Part shown: positions 32,475 to 41,439 of the stretch, one piece after another | Position numbering within the stretch: position 1 is the stretch's first letter | Layout of the letters: each line of letters begins with the position of its first letter | NCBI GenBank assembly: GCA_049607205.1 | Contig: JBMYWH010000005.1 | Location: 35,616 to 99,615, forward strand | DNA length: 64,000 nucleotides | DNA from: JBELHR01 sp049607205 | GTDB taxonomy: Bacteria > Bacteroidota > Bacteroidia > Flavobacteriales > Flavobacteriaceae | Direction: 5' to 3' | The notes under the pieces: generated by a model | Seen by the model: the letters and a program-made list of their open reading frames with translations, nothing else | Database searches by the model: none | Told to the model about the DNA's origin: nothing | Position numbers and translations under genes: made by a program

Positions 32475-35267
32475 ATGTCAAAACAAGAGACTGTCTTAGA
32501 CCTAGACAAGGCTATATATATTAAAGGCGCTAAGCTTCATAATCTAAAGAATATTGATGTAGCAATTCCTCGAAATCAACTAGTTGTTATCACTGGGGTA
32601 TCGGGATCTGGTAAATCCAGTCTTGCTTTTGACACTCTATATGCTGAAGGTCAAAGAAGATACGTTGAAAGTCTTTCTTCTTATGCCAGGCAATTTCTTG
32701 GAAAACTAAATAAACCACAAGTGGATTCTATTCAAGGAATCTCTCCAGCAATCGCTATTGAACAAAAAGTAAATGCTACCAACCCTAGGTCTACTGTAGG
32801 TACATCAACTGAAATATATGACTACTTAAAGCTGCTTTATGCTAGAATCGGAAAAACCTATAGCCCTGTATCTGGTGATCAAGTAAAAATAGATCAAGTT
32901 TCAGATGTCATGAAATACATTGAAGGTTTTGAGCCTGGTCTTAGGTATTACGTTCTGGCCCCGATAGAAACTCCTGAAGGAAGAAGCCTAAGTCAGCATC
33001 TTAAGCTTTTAGAAGATCAAGGGTATGCTAGGGTAAAACATGAAGGAGAAATTGTCAGAATAAACAAGCTAGAAGCTAAGATAAAAGACTTTTCAAATAC
33101 CTTTTTAGTGGTAGACAGAGGAAGTCTTAAATTAGACGAAGATTCATTGTCCCGATTGGCAGATTCTGTACAAACAGCCTTTTTTGAGGGGAAAGGTTTC
33201 ATGAGCATTCAATGGCTCGATAATGAGAATACCACAAGAGAGTTTAGCAATAGATTCGAATTAGATGGAATTACTTTCAATCAACCCAATGACCATTTTT
33301 TTTCCTTTAACAATCCTTATGGAGCTTGCCCTAAATGCGAAGGTTATGGTAATATCGTCGGAATCGACGAGAATTTAGTGATTCCAAATACCGATTTATC
33401 TATATATGATCAAGCTATAAGTCCATGGAAATCGGACTCTTTCAAAAAATACTACGACAAACTTATTGCCGAAGCTTATAAATATGACATTCCTATTCAC
33501 AAAGCATGGCATGAATTAAGTGAAGAACAAAAGAGCTTAGTTTTTCAAGGAACTAAAACCTTTAAAGGTATTGATGCCTTTTTTAAGTTTCTAGAAGAAA
33601 AGTCCTATAAAATACAATACAGGGTAATGCTTTCTCGTTATAGAGGAAAAACAACTTGTACCGTCTGTAAGGGTAGAAGATTGAGAAAAGAGACGAATTA
33701 TGTTAAGATCGGCGGCAAAAACATCTCTGAACTTGTGATTCTCCCTATGGACGAATTGCAAGAATTCTTCAAAAACTTGCAATTAGATCAGCATGATACG
33801 GAAATTGCAAAAAGAATACTCTTCGAAATTGAATCAAGAATAGGTTTCTTATTAAACGTAGGACTATCCTATTTGACTCTTAACAGAGCCTCAAACACCT
33901 TGTCTGGTGGAGAAAGTCAGCGTATTAATCTCGCTACTTCTTTAGGGAGTAGTCTAGTAGGATCAATGTATATACTAGATGAGCCAAGTATAGGGCTGCA
34001 CCCTAAAGACTCAGAGCGACTTATAGAAGTTTTAAAAGAACTAAGAGATCTTGGCAATACCGTTATTGTGGTGGAACACGATGAGGACATCATGAAACAG
34101 GCCGACTATATTATTGACATCGGTCCAGAAGCTGGTCGTTACGGGGGTCAACTGGTCGCTGAAGGAACTTATAATGAATTTCTGAAACAGGACTCCTTAA
34201 CTTCTAAATATCTTACAGGAGCCCTGGAAATAAAAGTTCCTAAAAAAAGAAAAAAGGTTCAAAAGAAAATTGTAATCAAGGGAGCTAGAGCACATAATCT
34301 TAAGAACATTGATGTTGATATCCCATTGAATAATCTAACGGTAATCACGGGTGTTTCAGGAAGTGGAAAAAGCTCCTTAGTCAAAAGAATAATCTATCCT
34401 GCCATTAAGAGAGAATTAGATGGTTTCGGACTTAAAAGCTCAGAATTCAGTGATATATCAGGAGATTTAAAGGAAATAGAACATATTGAATACATAGACC
34501 AAAACCCTATTGGAAGAAGTTCTCGTTCTAATCCCGTGACATATATCAAGGCATATGACGACATACGAAGTTTATTTGCCAAACACAGCTTATCCAAAGC
34601 TAGACATTATCAACCTAAACATTTTTCATTTAATGTAGATGGAGGGCGTTGTGAAAACTGTAAAGGAGAAGGGCAAGTTACCATAGAGATGCAGTTTATG
34701 GCAGATGTACATTTAACCTGTGAAGTATGTAAGGGGAAACGTTTTAAAAAGGAAATCTTAGAGGTCAAAATTGATGATAAAAGCATTGACGACATTCTTA
34801 ACCTTACCATTAGCGAAGCTCTTGAATTCTTCGAGAAACATGGACAAAGCAAATTACTTAAGAAACTACAACCGTTAGAAGATGTTGGCTTGGGCTATGT
34901 ACAATTGGGGCAATCAAGTTCTACCCTATCTGGAGGAGAAGCTCAACGAATTAAACTAGCGAGTTTCTTGGTCAAAGGAAACAGCCAGAGCAAAAGCCTT
35001 TTCATATTTGATGAACCCACAACAGGACTACATTTTCACGATATTAAAAAGCTACTGAACTCCTTCTCTGCTTTGATTAAAAATGGACATTCTCTTCTCG
35101 TTATTGAGCATAATATTGATTTGATCAAATGTGCCGACTATTTGATCGATTTAGGACCAGAAGGTGGTAAGAATGGAGGGAATTTACTTTTTCAAGGAAC
35201 ACCGGAGGACCTTATCACAATCAAAGGTAACTACACTGCAAAATACTTAGAAGAAAAGTTAAACTAA
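32475..35267 (+). CDS. uvrA: excinuclease ABC subunit UvrA
   Basis: Damage-recognition ATPase of nucleotide excision repair, 930 aa with two ABC modules. Walker A appears twice (GVSGSGKSSL near 41 and near 625). Both halves have the ABC signature, LSGGESQR and LSGGEAQR, and Walker B. Zinc-binding pairs are CPKC/CTVC in the first half and CENC/CEVC in the second. It is complete and followed by a strong terminator. Confidence 0.97.
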   Translation: MSKQETVLDLDKAIYIKGAKLHNLKNIDVAIPRNQLVVITGVSGSGKSSLAFDTLYAEGQRRYVESLSSYARQFLGKLNKPQVDSIQGISPAIAIEQKVNATNPRSTVGTSTEIYDYLKLLYARIGKTYSPVSGDQVKIDQVSDVMKYIEGFEPGLRYYVLAPIETPEGRSLSQHLKLLEDQGYARVKHEGEIVRINKLEAKIKDFSNTFLVVDRGSLKLDEDSLSRLADSVQTAFFEGKGFMSIQWLDNENTTREFSNRFELDGITFNQPNDHFFSFNNPYGACPKCEGYGNIVGIDENLVIPNTDLSIYDQAISPWKSDSFKKYYDKLIAEAYKYDIPIHKAWHELSEEQKSLVFQGTKTFKGIDAFFKFLEEKSYKIQYRVMLSRYRGKTTCTVCKGRRLRKETNYVKIGGKNISELVILPMDELQEFFKNLQLDQHDTEIAKRILFEIESRIGFLLNVGLSYLTLNRASNTLSGGESQRINLATSLGSSLVGSMYILDEPSIGLHPKDSERLIEVLKELRDLGNTVIVVEHDEDIMKQADYIIDIGPEAGRYGGQLVAEGTYNEFLKQDSLTSKYLTGALEIKVPKKRKKVQKKIVIKGARAHNLKNIDVDIPLNNLTVITGVSGSGKSSLVKRIIYPAIKRELDGFGLKSSEFSDISGDLKEIEHIEYIDQNPIGRSSRSNPVTYIKAYDDIRSLFAKHSLSKARHYQPKHFSFNVDGGRCENCKGEGQVTIEMQFMADVHLTCEVCKGKRFKKEILEVKIDDKSIDDILNLTISEALEFFEKHGQSKLLKKLQPLEDVGLGYVQLGQSSSTLSGGEAQRIKLASFLVKGNSQSKSLFIFDEPTTGLHFHDIKKLLNSFSALIKNGHSLLVIEHNIDLIKCADYLIDLGPEGGKNGGNLLFQGTPEDLITIKGNYTAKYLEEKLN

Positions 35268-35271
35268 AAAA

Positions 35272-35299
35272 AAAAGTCCCTTTCGAAAAAGGGACTTTT
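35272..35299. terminator. terminator between uvrA and tRNA-His
   Basis: AAAAGTCCCTTT pairs perfectly with AAAGGGACTTTT around a CGAA loop. The A and T runs on both sides let it end uvrA on the plus strand and the tRNA transcript on the minus strand. Confidence 0.9.
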
Positions 35300-35303
35300 A
35301 AAG

Positions 35304-35377
35304 GGTGGAAGACCGGTTTCGAACCGGCGACCTCCGGAACCACAATCCGGCGCTCTAACCAGCTGAGCTACAACCAC
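35304..35377 (-). tRNA. tRNA-His (anticodon GTG)
   Basis: A complete 74-nt cloverleaf on the minus strand: D stem GCTC/GAGC, anticodon stem CCGGA/TCCGG with loop TTGTGGT, and T arm GCCGG-TTCGAAA-CCGGT. The base before G1 is G (position 35378), ready to act as G-1 opposite C73. CCA is not encoded. The acceptor stem GTGGTTG/CTTCCAC has U5-U68 and U6-U67 mismatches. Confidence 0.95.
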
Positions 35378-35392
35378 CATTTTTAACGGATG

Positions 35393-35424
35393 CAAATTTA
35401 CAAGATTTCATGTTTATCACAAAA
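35393..35424 (-). promoter_or_regulatory. tRNA-His promoter (TTTTG-N19-TAAATTTG)
   Basis: On the minus strand TTTTG (35424-35420), 19 nt, then the perfect box TAAATTTG (35400-35393), 15 nt before the tRNA 5' end. The spacing and both elements match the Bacteroidetes consensus. Confidence 0.65.
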
Positions 35425-35441
35425 GAAAAACATGTTTTTTT

Positions 35442-36158
35442 TCAAAATAAATCATCTATTTTTTTAACCGCTACATAACGTTCTGTATTAAAGCCCTCTG
35501 CTGCCTCTACGCCAACAAGCCTCCCTAGGTCTTGTGCTCGGTATACTACAGAATCTAAGAAATTTTTCGAAGTAATCGGTGAACTCGGTTCATCAGACTT
35601 AGGATCAAAAAACTGAGAAGAATAGGCCTTGACAGCCTCCAACTTCTTGTCTAAAAAACCACTTACATCGACAACGAAGTCAGGTTCTATATTTTTCCAT
35701 TGTATATAGTGATAAACCTTTGCGGGTCTCCAAGGTTCTTGAAGCTTACCCTCCCAATGTGTTTCAATCTTTCTCAAACCGGATAAAAAACAAGCATCCG
35801 ATCCCAGTTTAGACCCCTTAGAGTGATCAATATGACGATCATCTATAGCGTTTAAAAAAACCACTTCCGGTCTAAATCTTCTAATTTGCTCAATAATCTT
35901 AAGCTGATGCTCCTGATCATTTATAAAAAAAGCATCTTTAAAACCTAAATTAACACGAGTTTGCACTCCTAACAGTTCAGCAGCTTTAGAAGCTTCTTTC
36001 ATACGAATTTCCGCCGATCCTCGAGTTCCTAATTCACCTTTAGTAAAATCCACAATTCCGACTTTTTTCCCTAAAGAAATCTCCTTAGCTAAAGTAGCAG
36101 AACAACCTAATTCTACATCATCTGGATGTGCCCCTAAGGCAAGAATATCTAATTTCAT
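35442..36158 (-). CDS. bshB1: bacillithiol biosynthesis deacetylase BshB1
   Basis: A 238 aa LmbE/PIG-L-family zinc deacetylase that converts GlcNAc-malate to GlcN-malate for bacillithiol. The zinc motif AHPDD is at 10-14 and the substrate motif KGELGTRG follows; DDRHIDHSKGS holds the second His pair. The ATG at 36158 is chosen; a frame extended to 36179 would overlap the stop of the upstream peroxidase gene. bshA and bshC are not in the window. Confidence 0.93.
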   Translation of the reverse strand: MKLDILALGAHPDDVELGCSATLAKEISLGKKVGIVDFTKGELGTRGSAEIRMKEASKAAELLGVQTRVNLGFKDAFFINDQEHQLKIIEQIRRFRPEVVFLNAIDDRHIDHSKGSKLGSDACFLSGLRKIETHWEGKLQEPWRPAKVYHYIQWKNIEPDFVVDVSGFLDKKLEAVKAYSSQFFDPKSDEPSSPITSKNFLDSVVYRAQDLGRLVGVEAAEGFNTERYVAVKKIDDLF

Positions 36159-36159
36159 A

Positions 36160-36732
36160 TTATCCTTTAATCCATTCAATAATTTCCGGGTCTGTAGGCA
36201 ATGTCTTAGGAGAGATTACCTTAACCAAATGTCCCTTTTCATCAATCAGATATTTCTGAAAGTTCCATTGAACCTCTGAATCCTCTACCCCATTCAACTC
36301 CTTCTCTGTTAAAAAGGCATAAATTGGTGCACGATCGGCTCCTTTAACAGAAATTTTTGCCATCATGGGAAAGCTCACTCCATAATTCAACTTACAAAAT
36401 TCTGCAATATCTGCATTGCTGCCAGGTTCTTGACTCATAAAATTATTTGCAGGAAAACCTACGATTACAAAGTTATCATCTTGATACTCTTTATATATTT
36501 CTTCTAATTGTTCGTATTGAGGAGTCAGACCACATTTGGAAGCTGTATTGACAATCATCACCTTCTTCCCTTTTAGATCTGAGAAATCAAAAGTTCCTCC
36601 TTCTAGTTGTTCTACTTTGAAATCATACACGGTCTTTCCCATGAGCTCCTTATTTTGAGATTTGTATTTTGAAGTATCCGTACAAGACATTATAGTCATT
36701 GAAAGAATAAGAATCATTAAGTGTTTATTCAT
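36160..36732 (-). CDS. glutathione peroxidase-family lipoprotein
   Basis: A 190 aa thiol peroxidase of the GPx family with a lipoprotein signal (lipobox TIMSC near residue 17). The active site is NTASKCGLTPQYEQL with Cys in place of Sec, and the tetrad residues follow (FPANNF, WNFQKYLI). Many bacterial GPx proteins use thioredoxin. Placement outside the cytoplasm is inferred from the signal. It precedes bshB1 by 1 nt in an operon. Confidence 0.88.
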   Translation of the reverse strand: MNKHLMILILSMTIMSCTDTSKYKSQNKELMGKTVYDFKVEQLEGGTFDFSDLKGKKVMIVNTASKCGLTPQYEQLEEIYKEYQDDNFVIVGFPANNFMSQEPGSNADIAEFCKLNYGVSFPMMAKISVKGADRAPIYAFLTEKELNGVEDSEVQWNFQKYLIDEKGHLVKVISPKTLPTDPEIIEWIKG

Positions 36733-36784
36733 CTGTTTAATTTGATTAAATTTGTAGTAAATTTAAGTATTTAAATTCATTATT

Positions 36785-37567
36785 TTGAATAAAACCAAGA
36801 TTGATAATCCTTCCTATGATATCGTCCTAATTGGGGCCGGGAATCTTGGACAGCATCTTGCCTGGGCAATTGACCAGAGCTCTAGACTCAATCTCCTGAC
36901 GATTTTTTTGAGAAATCCCGAAAAGATAAAGGGTCTACCTAAGGTCCCAATTAGTACTTCATTAGAAGAACTTCCTCAAGCTGACCTATACATATTAGCA
37001 GTAAATGACTCACAGATTTCCAAGCTAGCACAAAATCCATTTTTTCAAGATAAGTTTATAGTGCACCTTTCTGGAGCAACCCCTTTAGAGGTCTTTCCTA
37101 TGAAACGCGCAGGTATACTTTATTTTCTCTACAGCTTCTCAAAAGGGAGCACCACTAATTTCAAAGAGATTCCCGCAAGTATTGAGACCAAACATCTAGA
37201 GGATCAACACTTACTTAAAACAATCGCAGAACAGTTTTGTTCCCATGTCAGTGTTATGAGTTCAAAAAAAAGAGGAGAGCTGCATATGGCTGCAGTCTTT
37301 GCTAATAATTTCACAAACTTCATGCTCATTGAGGCCCAAGAGATCTGTCAAGCCCATGATTTAAATTTTAAACTCTTAGAACCTCTAGTCCTACAAGGAG
37401 TCCATAAAGCCTTCGAAATAGGCCCTGAAAATGCTCAGACAGGTCCAGCGATAAGAAATGATCAGGCAACCCTTCAAAGACATGAAGCTAAATTAAGTTC
37501 AGATAAAAGAGAGCTATACAAAATACTCACAAAAGCAATACAAGATAAATATGGAAAAAAGTTATAA
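36785..37567 (+). CDS. Rossmann-like / DUF2520 domain protein
   Basis: A 260 aa two-domain protein: N-terminal NAD(P)-binding fold with VLIGAGNLGQHLA (about 14-26) and C-terminal helical DUF2520 domain (HMAAVFANNFTNFML, GPAIRNDQATLQRH). The fold resembles F420-dependent or pyrroline-5-carboxylate reductases, but the reaction is unknown. TTG at 36785 is the only standard start that keeps the whole Rossmann domain, and it lies in a TATTTTG stretch, so ATT codons cannot be excluded. It overlaps kdsC by 17 bp. Confidence 0.85.
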   Translation: MNKTKIDNPSYDIVLIGAGNLGQHLAWAIDQSSRLNLLTIFLRNPEKIKGLPKVPISTSLEELPQADLYILAVNDSQISKLAQNPFFQDKFIVHLSGATPLEVFPMKRAGILYFLYSFSKGSTTNFKEIPASIETKHLEDQHLLKTIAEQFCSHVSVMSSKKRGELHMAAVFANNFTNFMLIEAQEICQAHDLNFKLLEPLVLQGVHKAFEIGPENAQTGPAIRNDQATLQRHEAKLSSDKRELYKILTKAIQDKYGKKL

Positions 37568-38063
37568 AGAAATAATGCCTCAAATCGACACCTTTATACT
37601 CGATGTTGATGGCGTATTAACGGACGGAAAACTACATGTCACCACCGATGGACAACTTTTAAGACAAATGAATGCCAAGGATGGTCTAGCAATCAAAGTG
37701 GCTTTAGATAAAGGCTATAGAGTATGCATTATAACTGGAGGGAATGACCCAGGTGTTAAACAAAGAATTCAGGACCTTGGTGTGACTGATGTCTATATGA
37801 ATGCATGGCATAAAACGGACTCTTATAACGAATATATCGATGTCTATGAGCTCAACCCTTCTCAAATTAGTTATATGGGTGATGATTTACCAGATATTCC
37901 GGTTATGATGGAAGTCGCTCTTCCTACCGCACCAGTTGATGCGGCCCCGGAGGTCCAAAACCAAGCCAAATACATTTCTCAGCGTAAAGGAGGTGAAGGT
38001 TGTGTTAGAGATCTGATAGAGCAAGTACTTCGCGTAAGAGGCGATTGGCCCTCTATGATTTAA
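37551..38063 (+). CDS. kdsC: 3-deoxy-D-manno-octulosonate 8-phosphate phosphatase
   Basis: A 170 aa HAD phosphatase (type C0, no cap domain) that makes KDO for lipopolysaccharide. Motif I is DVDGVLTDG, motif II is in IITGG, the catalytic Lys is in WHKTDSY, and motif III is YMGDDLPD. The length is typical of tetrameric KdsC. It overlaps the upstream DUF2520 gene, and its TAA stop overlaps the convergent pcm stop in the tetranucleotide TTAA. Confidence 0.93.
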   Translation: MEKSYKEIMPQIDTFILDVDGVLTDGKLHVTTDGQLLRQMNAKDGLAIKVALDKGYRVCIITGGNDPGVKQRIQDLGVTDVYMNAWHKTDSYNEYIDVYELNPSQISYMGDDLPDIPVMMEVALPTAPVDAAPEVQNQAKYISQRKGGEGCVRDLIEQVLRVRGDWPSMI

Positions 38064-38701
38064 TTTCGATCCGTCAACATTGGAACAAACTTAAAGTCTC
38101 CTAATTCGTGTTTTTCGAATTCTAGGGGACTTTTTCGAATATATAGGTTCATTTTCTGGACTTCATCTCCAACAGGAATAACTAATCGACCTCCTACTTT
38201 TAACTGAGCCAAAAGGGCTTTAGGCACATAAGGAGCTCCGGCAGTGACTATAATCCCATCGAAAGGAGCTTCATTTTCAAGTCCTATATAACCATCTCCA
38301 AAACCTAAATATTTGGTTTTATAGCCAAGAGTACTCAAGAGTTTTTTTGTTTTTTTATACAGTTCAAACTGTCTTTCAATAGAGTAAACTTGAACCTTAA
38401 GTAAAGACAAAACTGCCGTTTGATATCCAGAACCAGTTCCAATTTCTAAAATTTTTGCTTGGGGTTTAAGATCTAACAACTCTGTCTGAAATGCAACCGT
38501 ATAAGGCTGACTGATTGTTTGATCTGCTCCAATCGGAAAAGCCTTGTCTTGATATGCAAAATCCTCGAAACTCGAATCTAAAAACAAGTGTCTTGGAATA
38601 AGTCCAATAACGTCTAAGACATTTTGATTTTTAATTCCTTTTGACTTTAACAGCTCAACCAACTGATTCCTACGTCCTTTATGTTTAAATGAATCTTTCA
38701 A
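38060..38701 (-). CDS. pcm: protein-L-isoaspartate O-methyltransferase
   Basis: A 213 aa SAM-dependent methyltransferase that begins repair of isoaspartyl residues. The family motifs are IGADQTISQPYTVAF (about 56-70) and the SAM loop LEIGTGSGYQTAVLS (about 80-94), then GIIVTAGAPYVPKALL and GGRLVIPVG. All are intact. It is monocistronic and ends in a 4-bp overlap with kdsC. Confidence 0.95.
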   Translation of the reverse strand: MKDSFKHKGRRNQLVELLKSKGIKNQNVLDVIGLIPRHLFLDSSFEDFAYQDKAFPIGADQTISQPYTVAFQTELLDLKPQAKILEIGTGSGYQTAVLSLLKVQVYSIERQFELYKKTKKLLSTLGYKTKYLGFGDGYIGLENEAPFDGIIVTAGAPYVPKALLAQLKVGGRLVIPVGDEVQKMNLYIRKSPLEFEKHELGDFKFVPMLTDRN

Positions 38702-38804
38702 TATTCCCCCAAGTTTTGAATGACGAAATTAGCAAAATATTCGGCAGTCTAAACCTATCGAATCAATTTTTATTACATTTGATTGACAAACTAAAAACAT
38801 AAAA

Positions 38805-39692
38805 ATGAAACACATTTCTGTAATCGGCGCAGGTACCATGGGAAATGGTATTGCTCATGTTTTTGCTCAAGCCAACTTTAAGGTTACCCTTATTGACTTA
38901 CAACAAGAACAGCTAGATAAAGCCCTAGCGACCATCTCTAAAAATTTAGACAGAATGGTTGCCAAGGAAAAAATTCAAGAGAAAGACAAGGCAGCAACCT
39001 TAAACAATATAGAAACTTCTACTTCTATTTCTAAGGGAGTGAACCAAGCGGACTTAGTGGTAGAAGCGGCCACAGAAAATCTTGATTTGAAACTTAAGAT
39101 CTTTATGGAAATGGATCTTAACGCTCCAGAGCACTGCATACTTGCAACCAACACCTCTTCTATCTCAATTACCCAGATTGCAGCGGTTACCAAGCGTCCA
39201 AAACAAGTTATAGGGATGCATTTTATGAATCCTGTACCTATGATGAAACTTGTAGAAGTAATCCGAGGATATTCAACTTCAGACCAAGTATGTGAAAAAA
39301 TAATGAAGTTATCTCTTACATTAGGTAAAGTTCCTACCGAAGTAAATGACTACCCAGGATTTGTTGCCAATAGAATTCTAATGCCTATGATCAATGAGGC
39401 CATCGAAACCCTATATAATGGAGTTGCTGGAGTCTCTGAAATTGACACGGTAATGAAATTGGGAATGGCACATCCTATGGGACCTCTACAATTAGCGGAT
39501 TTTATTGGTTTAGATGTCTGTCTATCCATATTAGAAGTTATGTATGACGGATTTAAAAACCCTAAATATGCGCCCTGTCCCTTACTTGTAAATATGGTTA
39601 GAGCTGGGAAATTAGGAATTAAATCTAAAGAAGGTTTCTACGACTATTCAGAACATAGAAAAGCTGAAGTGGTAAGCTCTCAGTTTATATAA
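38805..39692 (+). CDS. 3-hydroxybutyryl-CoA dehydrogenase family protein
   Basis: A 295 aa 3-hydroxyacyl-CoA dehydrogenase. The NAD domain has VIGAGTMGNGIAHVFA (4-19), the catalytic region has GMHFMNPVPMMKLVEVI (His of HFMNP), and the C-terminal helical domain has GFVANRILMPMINEA. It oxidises or makes 3-hydroxyacyl-CoA, most likely C4. It stands alone with a terminator behind it; no thiolase or crotonase is adjacent. Confidence 0.93.
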   Translation: MKHISVIGAGTMGNGIAHVFAQANFKVTLIDLQQEQLDKALATISKNLDRMVAKEKIQEKDKAATLNNIETSTSISKGVNQADLVVEAATENLDLKLKIFMEMDLNAPEHCILATNTSSISITQIAAVTKRPKQVIGMHFMNPVPMMKLVEVIRGYSTSDQVCEKIMKLSLTLGKVPTEVNDYPGFVANRILMPMINEAIETLYNGVAGVSEIDTVMKLGMAHPMGPLQLADFIGLDVCLSILEVMYDGFKNPKYAPCPLLVNMVRAGKLGIKSKEGFYDYSEHRKAEVVSSQFI

Positions 39693-39700
39693 GATTCAAA

Positions 39701-39731
39701 AAAAAACCAAGAACTTAGTTCTTGGTTTTTT
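39701..39731. terminator. bidirectional terminator
   Basis: AAAAAACCAAGAAC (39701-39714) pairs with GTTCTTGGTTTTTT (39718-39731) around a 3-nt loop; it serves the hydroxyacyl-CoA dehydrogenase and the convergent symporter. Confidence 0.9.
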
Positions 39732-39734
39732 ATT

Positions 39735-41051
39735 TTATAAATTTTCTAGGTTATCATCCCATTCTTTCGGCTTAGGGTCATGTAGCTTATCTACAGACTT
39801 CCCAACAACCATAGCGACGGTAGCATCTCCTGTTACATTGATCACTGTTCTCAGCATATCTAAAGGTCTATCTACAGCAAAAATTAGGGCCAAACCAATA
39901 GCTAGCTTATCTGAAGGAAATCCAATTGAATCCAACACAATTACTAACATCACCATTCCTGCTCCCGGGACTGCTGCAGAACCAATAGAGGCTAACAAAG
40001 CGGTTAGAATAATTGTGATCTGATTTGAGAAAGCCAATCCTTCTGGCCAAAGCACTTGCATGATAAAAACAGCAGCAACTCCTTGGTAAAGACTTGTTCC
40101 ATCCATGTTGATAGTTGCTCCAACAGGTAAAACAAAACTGGAAACTTCTTGATCCACTCCTAAATGTTCTTCTACACGTTCCATAGTCACTGGAAGTGTA
40201 GCGGCTGATGAAGAGGTTGAAAATGCCAATATTTGAGCTGGACTTATCTGTTGTAAGAACCACCATGGTGATTTTTTTGTATAAAGGGCTACGATCGTTA
40301 CATAAACCCCAACCATACAAGATAGACCGAGTACTACGACCCCTGCGTATTTTAACAAGGCTATCAAAATTGAAGCATCATCAGAAGAAATAATAACGTT
40401 AGCAAGCAGGGCAAAAACCGCATAAGGCGCACTAAGCATAATTAAATCAACCATTTTTAGAACCACTTCATTCAAGGAGTCAAAGAAATTTTTCAAGGGT
40501 TCAGCCTTTTTCTCATCTATTAACAACATAGATAAACCTAAAAAGATAGCCACAAAAATCACTTGAAGCATAAGACCATTATCTGAAAGGGCTTTAAAGG
40601 CATTCGATGGAACCATATCAACCAAGAATTGTAATGGCCCAGCAGACTTCTGATTCTGCGCCTCATTCATCTTAGATGAAATACTACTTGAATTTGCATA
40701 AGTTTCTGTTAATTTCTCCACCGTTTCTGGAGCAATTCCTTCTCCTGGTTTAAGAATATTAACCAGAACTAGTCCTATACAAATAGCTACTATGGTAGTC
40801 GAAATATAGACCATAATAGTTCTTCCTCCGATTAATTTAAATTTTGAGATATCTTTTAAATCAGAAATACCTTTGATTAAGGAAGCTAGAATCAGCGGTA
40901 CCGCAATTAGCTTCAGTAAATTAACAAAAATAGTTCCCAGTGGCTTGATCCAATTGATAACAAATTCAGGACCCCAGGAGAAATTAGTCATTAAATAACC
41001 GAATAGAATTCCGGCCACCATTCCTATCAGGATTTTCCAGTGTAATTTCAT
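39735..41051 (-). CDS. dicarboxylate/amino acid:cation symporter (DAACS, GltP-like)
   Basis: A 438 aa transporter of the glutamate/aspartate/C4-dicarboxylate family with eight helices and two re-entrant loops. The serine-rich loop is AFSTSSSAATLPVT, the sodium/substrate motif is GATINMDGTSLYQGVAA, and the second re-entrant loop is SAAVPGAGMVML. It imports acidic amino acids or dicarboxylates with Na+ or H+. It is monocistronic. Confidence 0.94.
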   Translation of the reverse strand: MKLHWKILIGMVAGILFGYLMTNFSWGPEFVINWIKPLGTIFVNLLKLIAVPLILASLIKGISDLKDISKFKLIGGRTIMVYISTTIVAICIGLVLVNILKPGEGIAPETVEKLTETYANSSSISSKMNEAQNQKSAGPLQFLVDMVPSNAFKALSDNGLMLQVIFVAIFLGLSMLLIDEKKAEPLKNFFDSLNEVVLKMVDLIMLSAPYAVFALLANVIISSDDASILIALLKYAGVVVLGLSCMVGVYVTIVALYTKKSPWWFLQQISPAQILAFSTSSSAATLPVTMERVEEHLGVDQEVSSFVLPVGATINMDGTSLYQGVAAVFIMQVLWPEGLAFSNQITIILTALLASIGSAAVPGAGMVMLVIVLDSIGFPSDKLAIGLALIFAVDRPLDMLRTVINVTGDATVAMVVGKSVDKLHDPKPKEWDDNLENL

Positions 41052-41090
41052 TTAAATAAAAGTTTGTTGGCCAAGATAGCAATATTTATT

Positions 41091-41119
41091 TTGTCCAACT
41101 GATAATTAATGTAAATTTG
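41091..41119 (+). promoter_or_regulatory. promoter TTG-N18-TAAATTTG for the DUF6787 gene
   Basis: TTG at 41091-41093, 18 nt, and the perfect box TAAATTTG at 41112-41119; the ATG is 18 nt further. Confidence 0.6.
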
Positions 41120-41137
41120 CTCCCCTAAATCCTATGT

Positions 41138-41431
41138 ATGAAACGTCTTAAAGAGAAGTGGGGAATTGATTCAAATTTCCAAATAATTATTATTTTACTG
41201 GTTTTCAGTATCACAGGATCTTTATCCGTCTATGTGGCAAAACCAATCATTGAATTCATCGGACTTTCTAGAGATGCATGGTACTTCTGGCCTGTGCGAA
41301 TAGCTATCATTTTTCCTGTATATCAAGTGCTGATATTAATCATTGGAACCCTATTGGGACAGTTCAAGTTCTTCTGGGCATTTCAGAAGAAATTTCTTTC
41401 TAGAATTGGTTTTGGATTCTTGTTTAAGTAA
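41138..41431 (+). CDS. DUF6787-like small membrane protein
   Basis: A 97 aa protein with two transmembrane helices (about 14-36 and 52-74), a basic N-terminus (MKRLKEKWGI) and a conserved aromatic tail (FKFFWAFQKKFLSRIGFGF). The pattern fits a Bacteroidetes-only family I know as DUF6787; function unknown. It is 8 nt upstream of the NUDIX gene, which it likely shares a transcript with. Confidence 0.78.
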   Translation: MKRLKEKWGIDSNFQIIIILLVFSITGSLSVYVAKPIIEFIGLSRDAWYFWPVRIAIIFPVYQVLILIIGTLLGQFKFFWAFQKKFLSRIGFGFLFK

Positions 41432-41439
41432 TTTCAAAT

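Noticed and set aside
39907..40320. A 137-codon open frame on the minus strand within the dicarboxylate symporter gene
   Set aside because: It lies wholly inside a clear transporter gene on the same strand in another frame, and its product is rich in Ser, Cys and Arg without any family pattern; a shadow frame.
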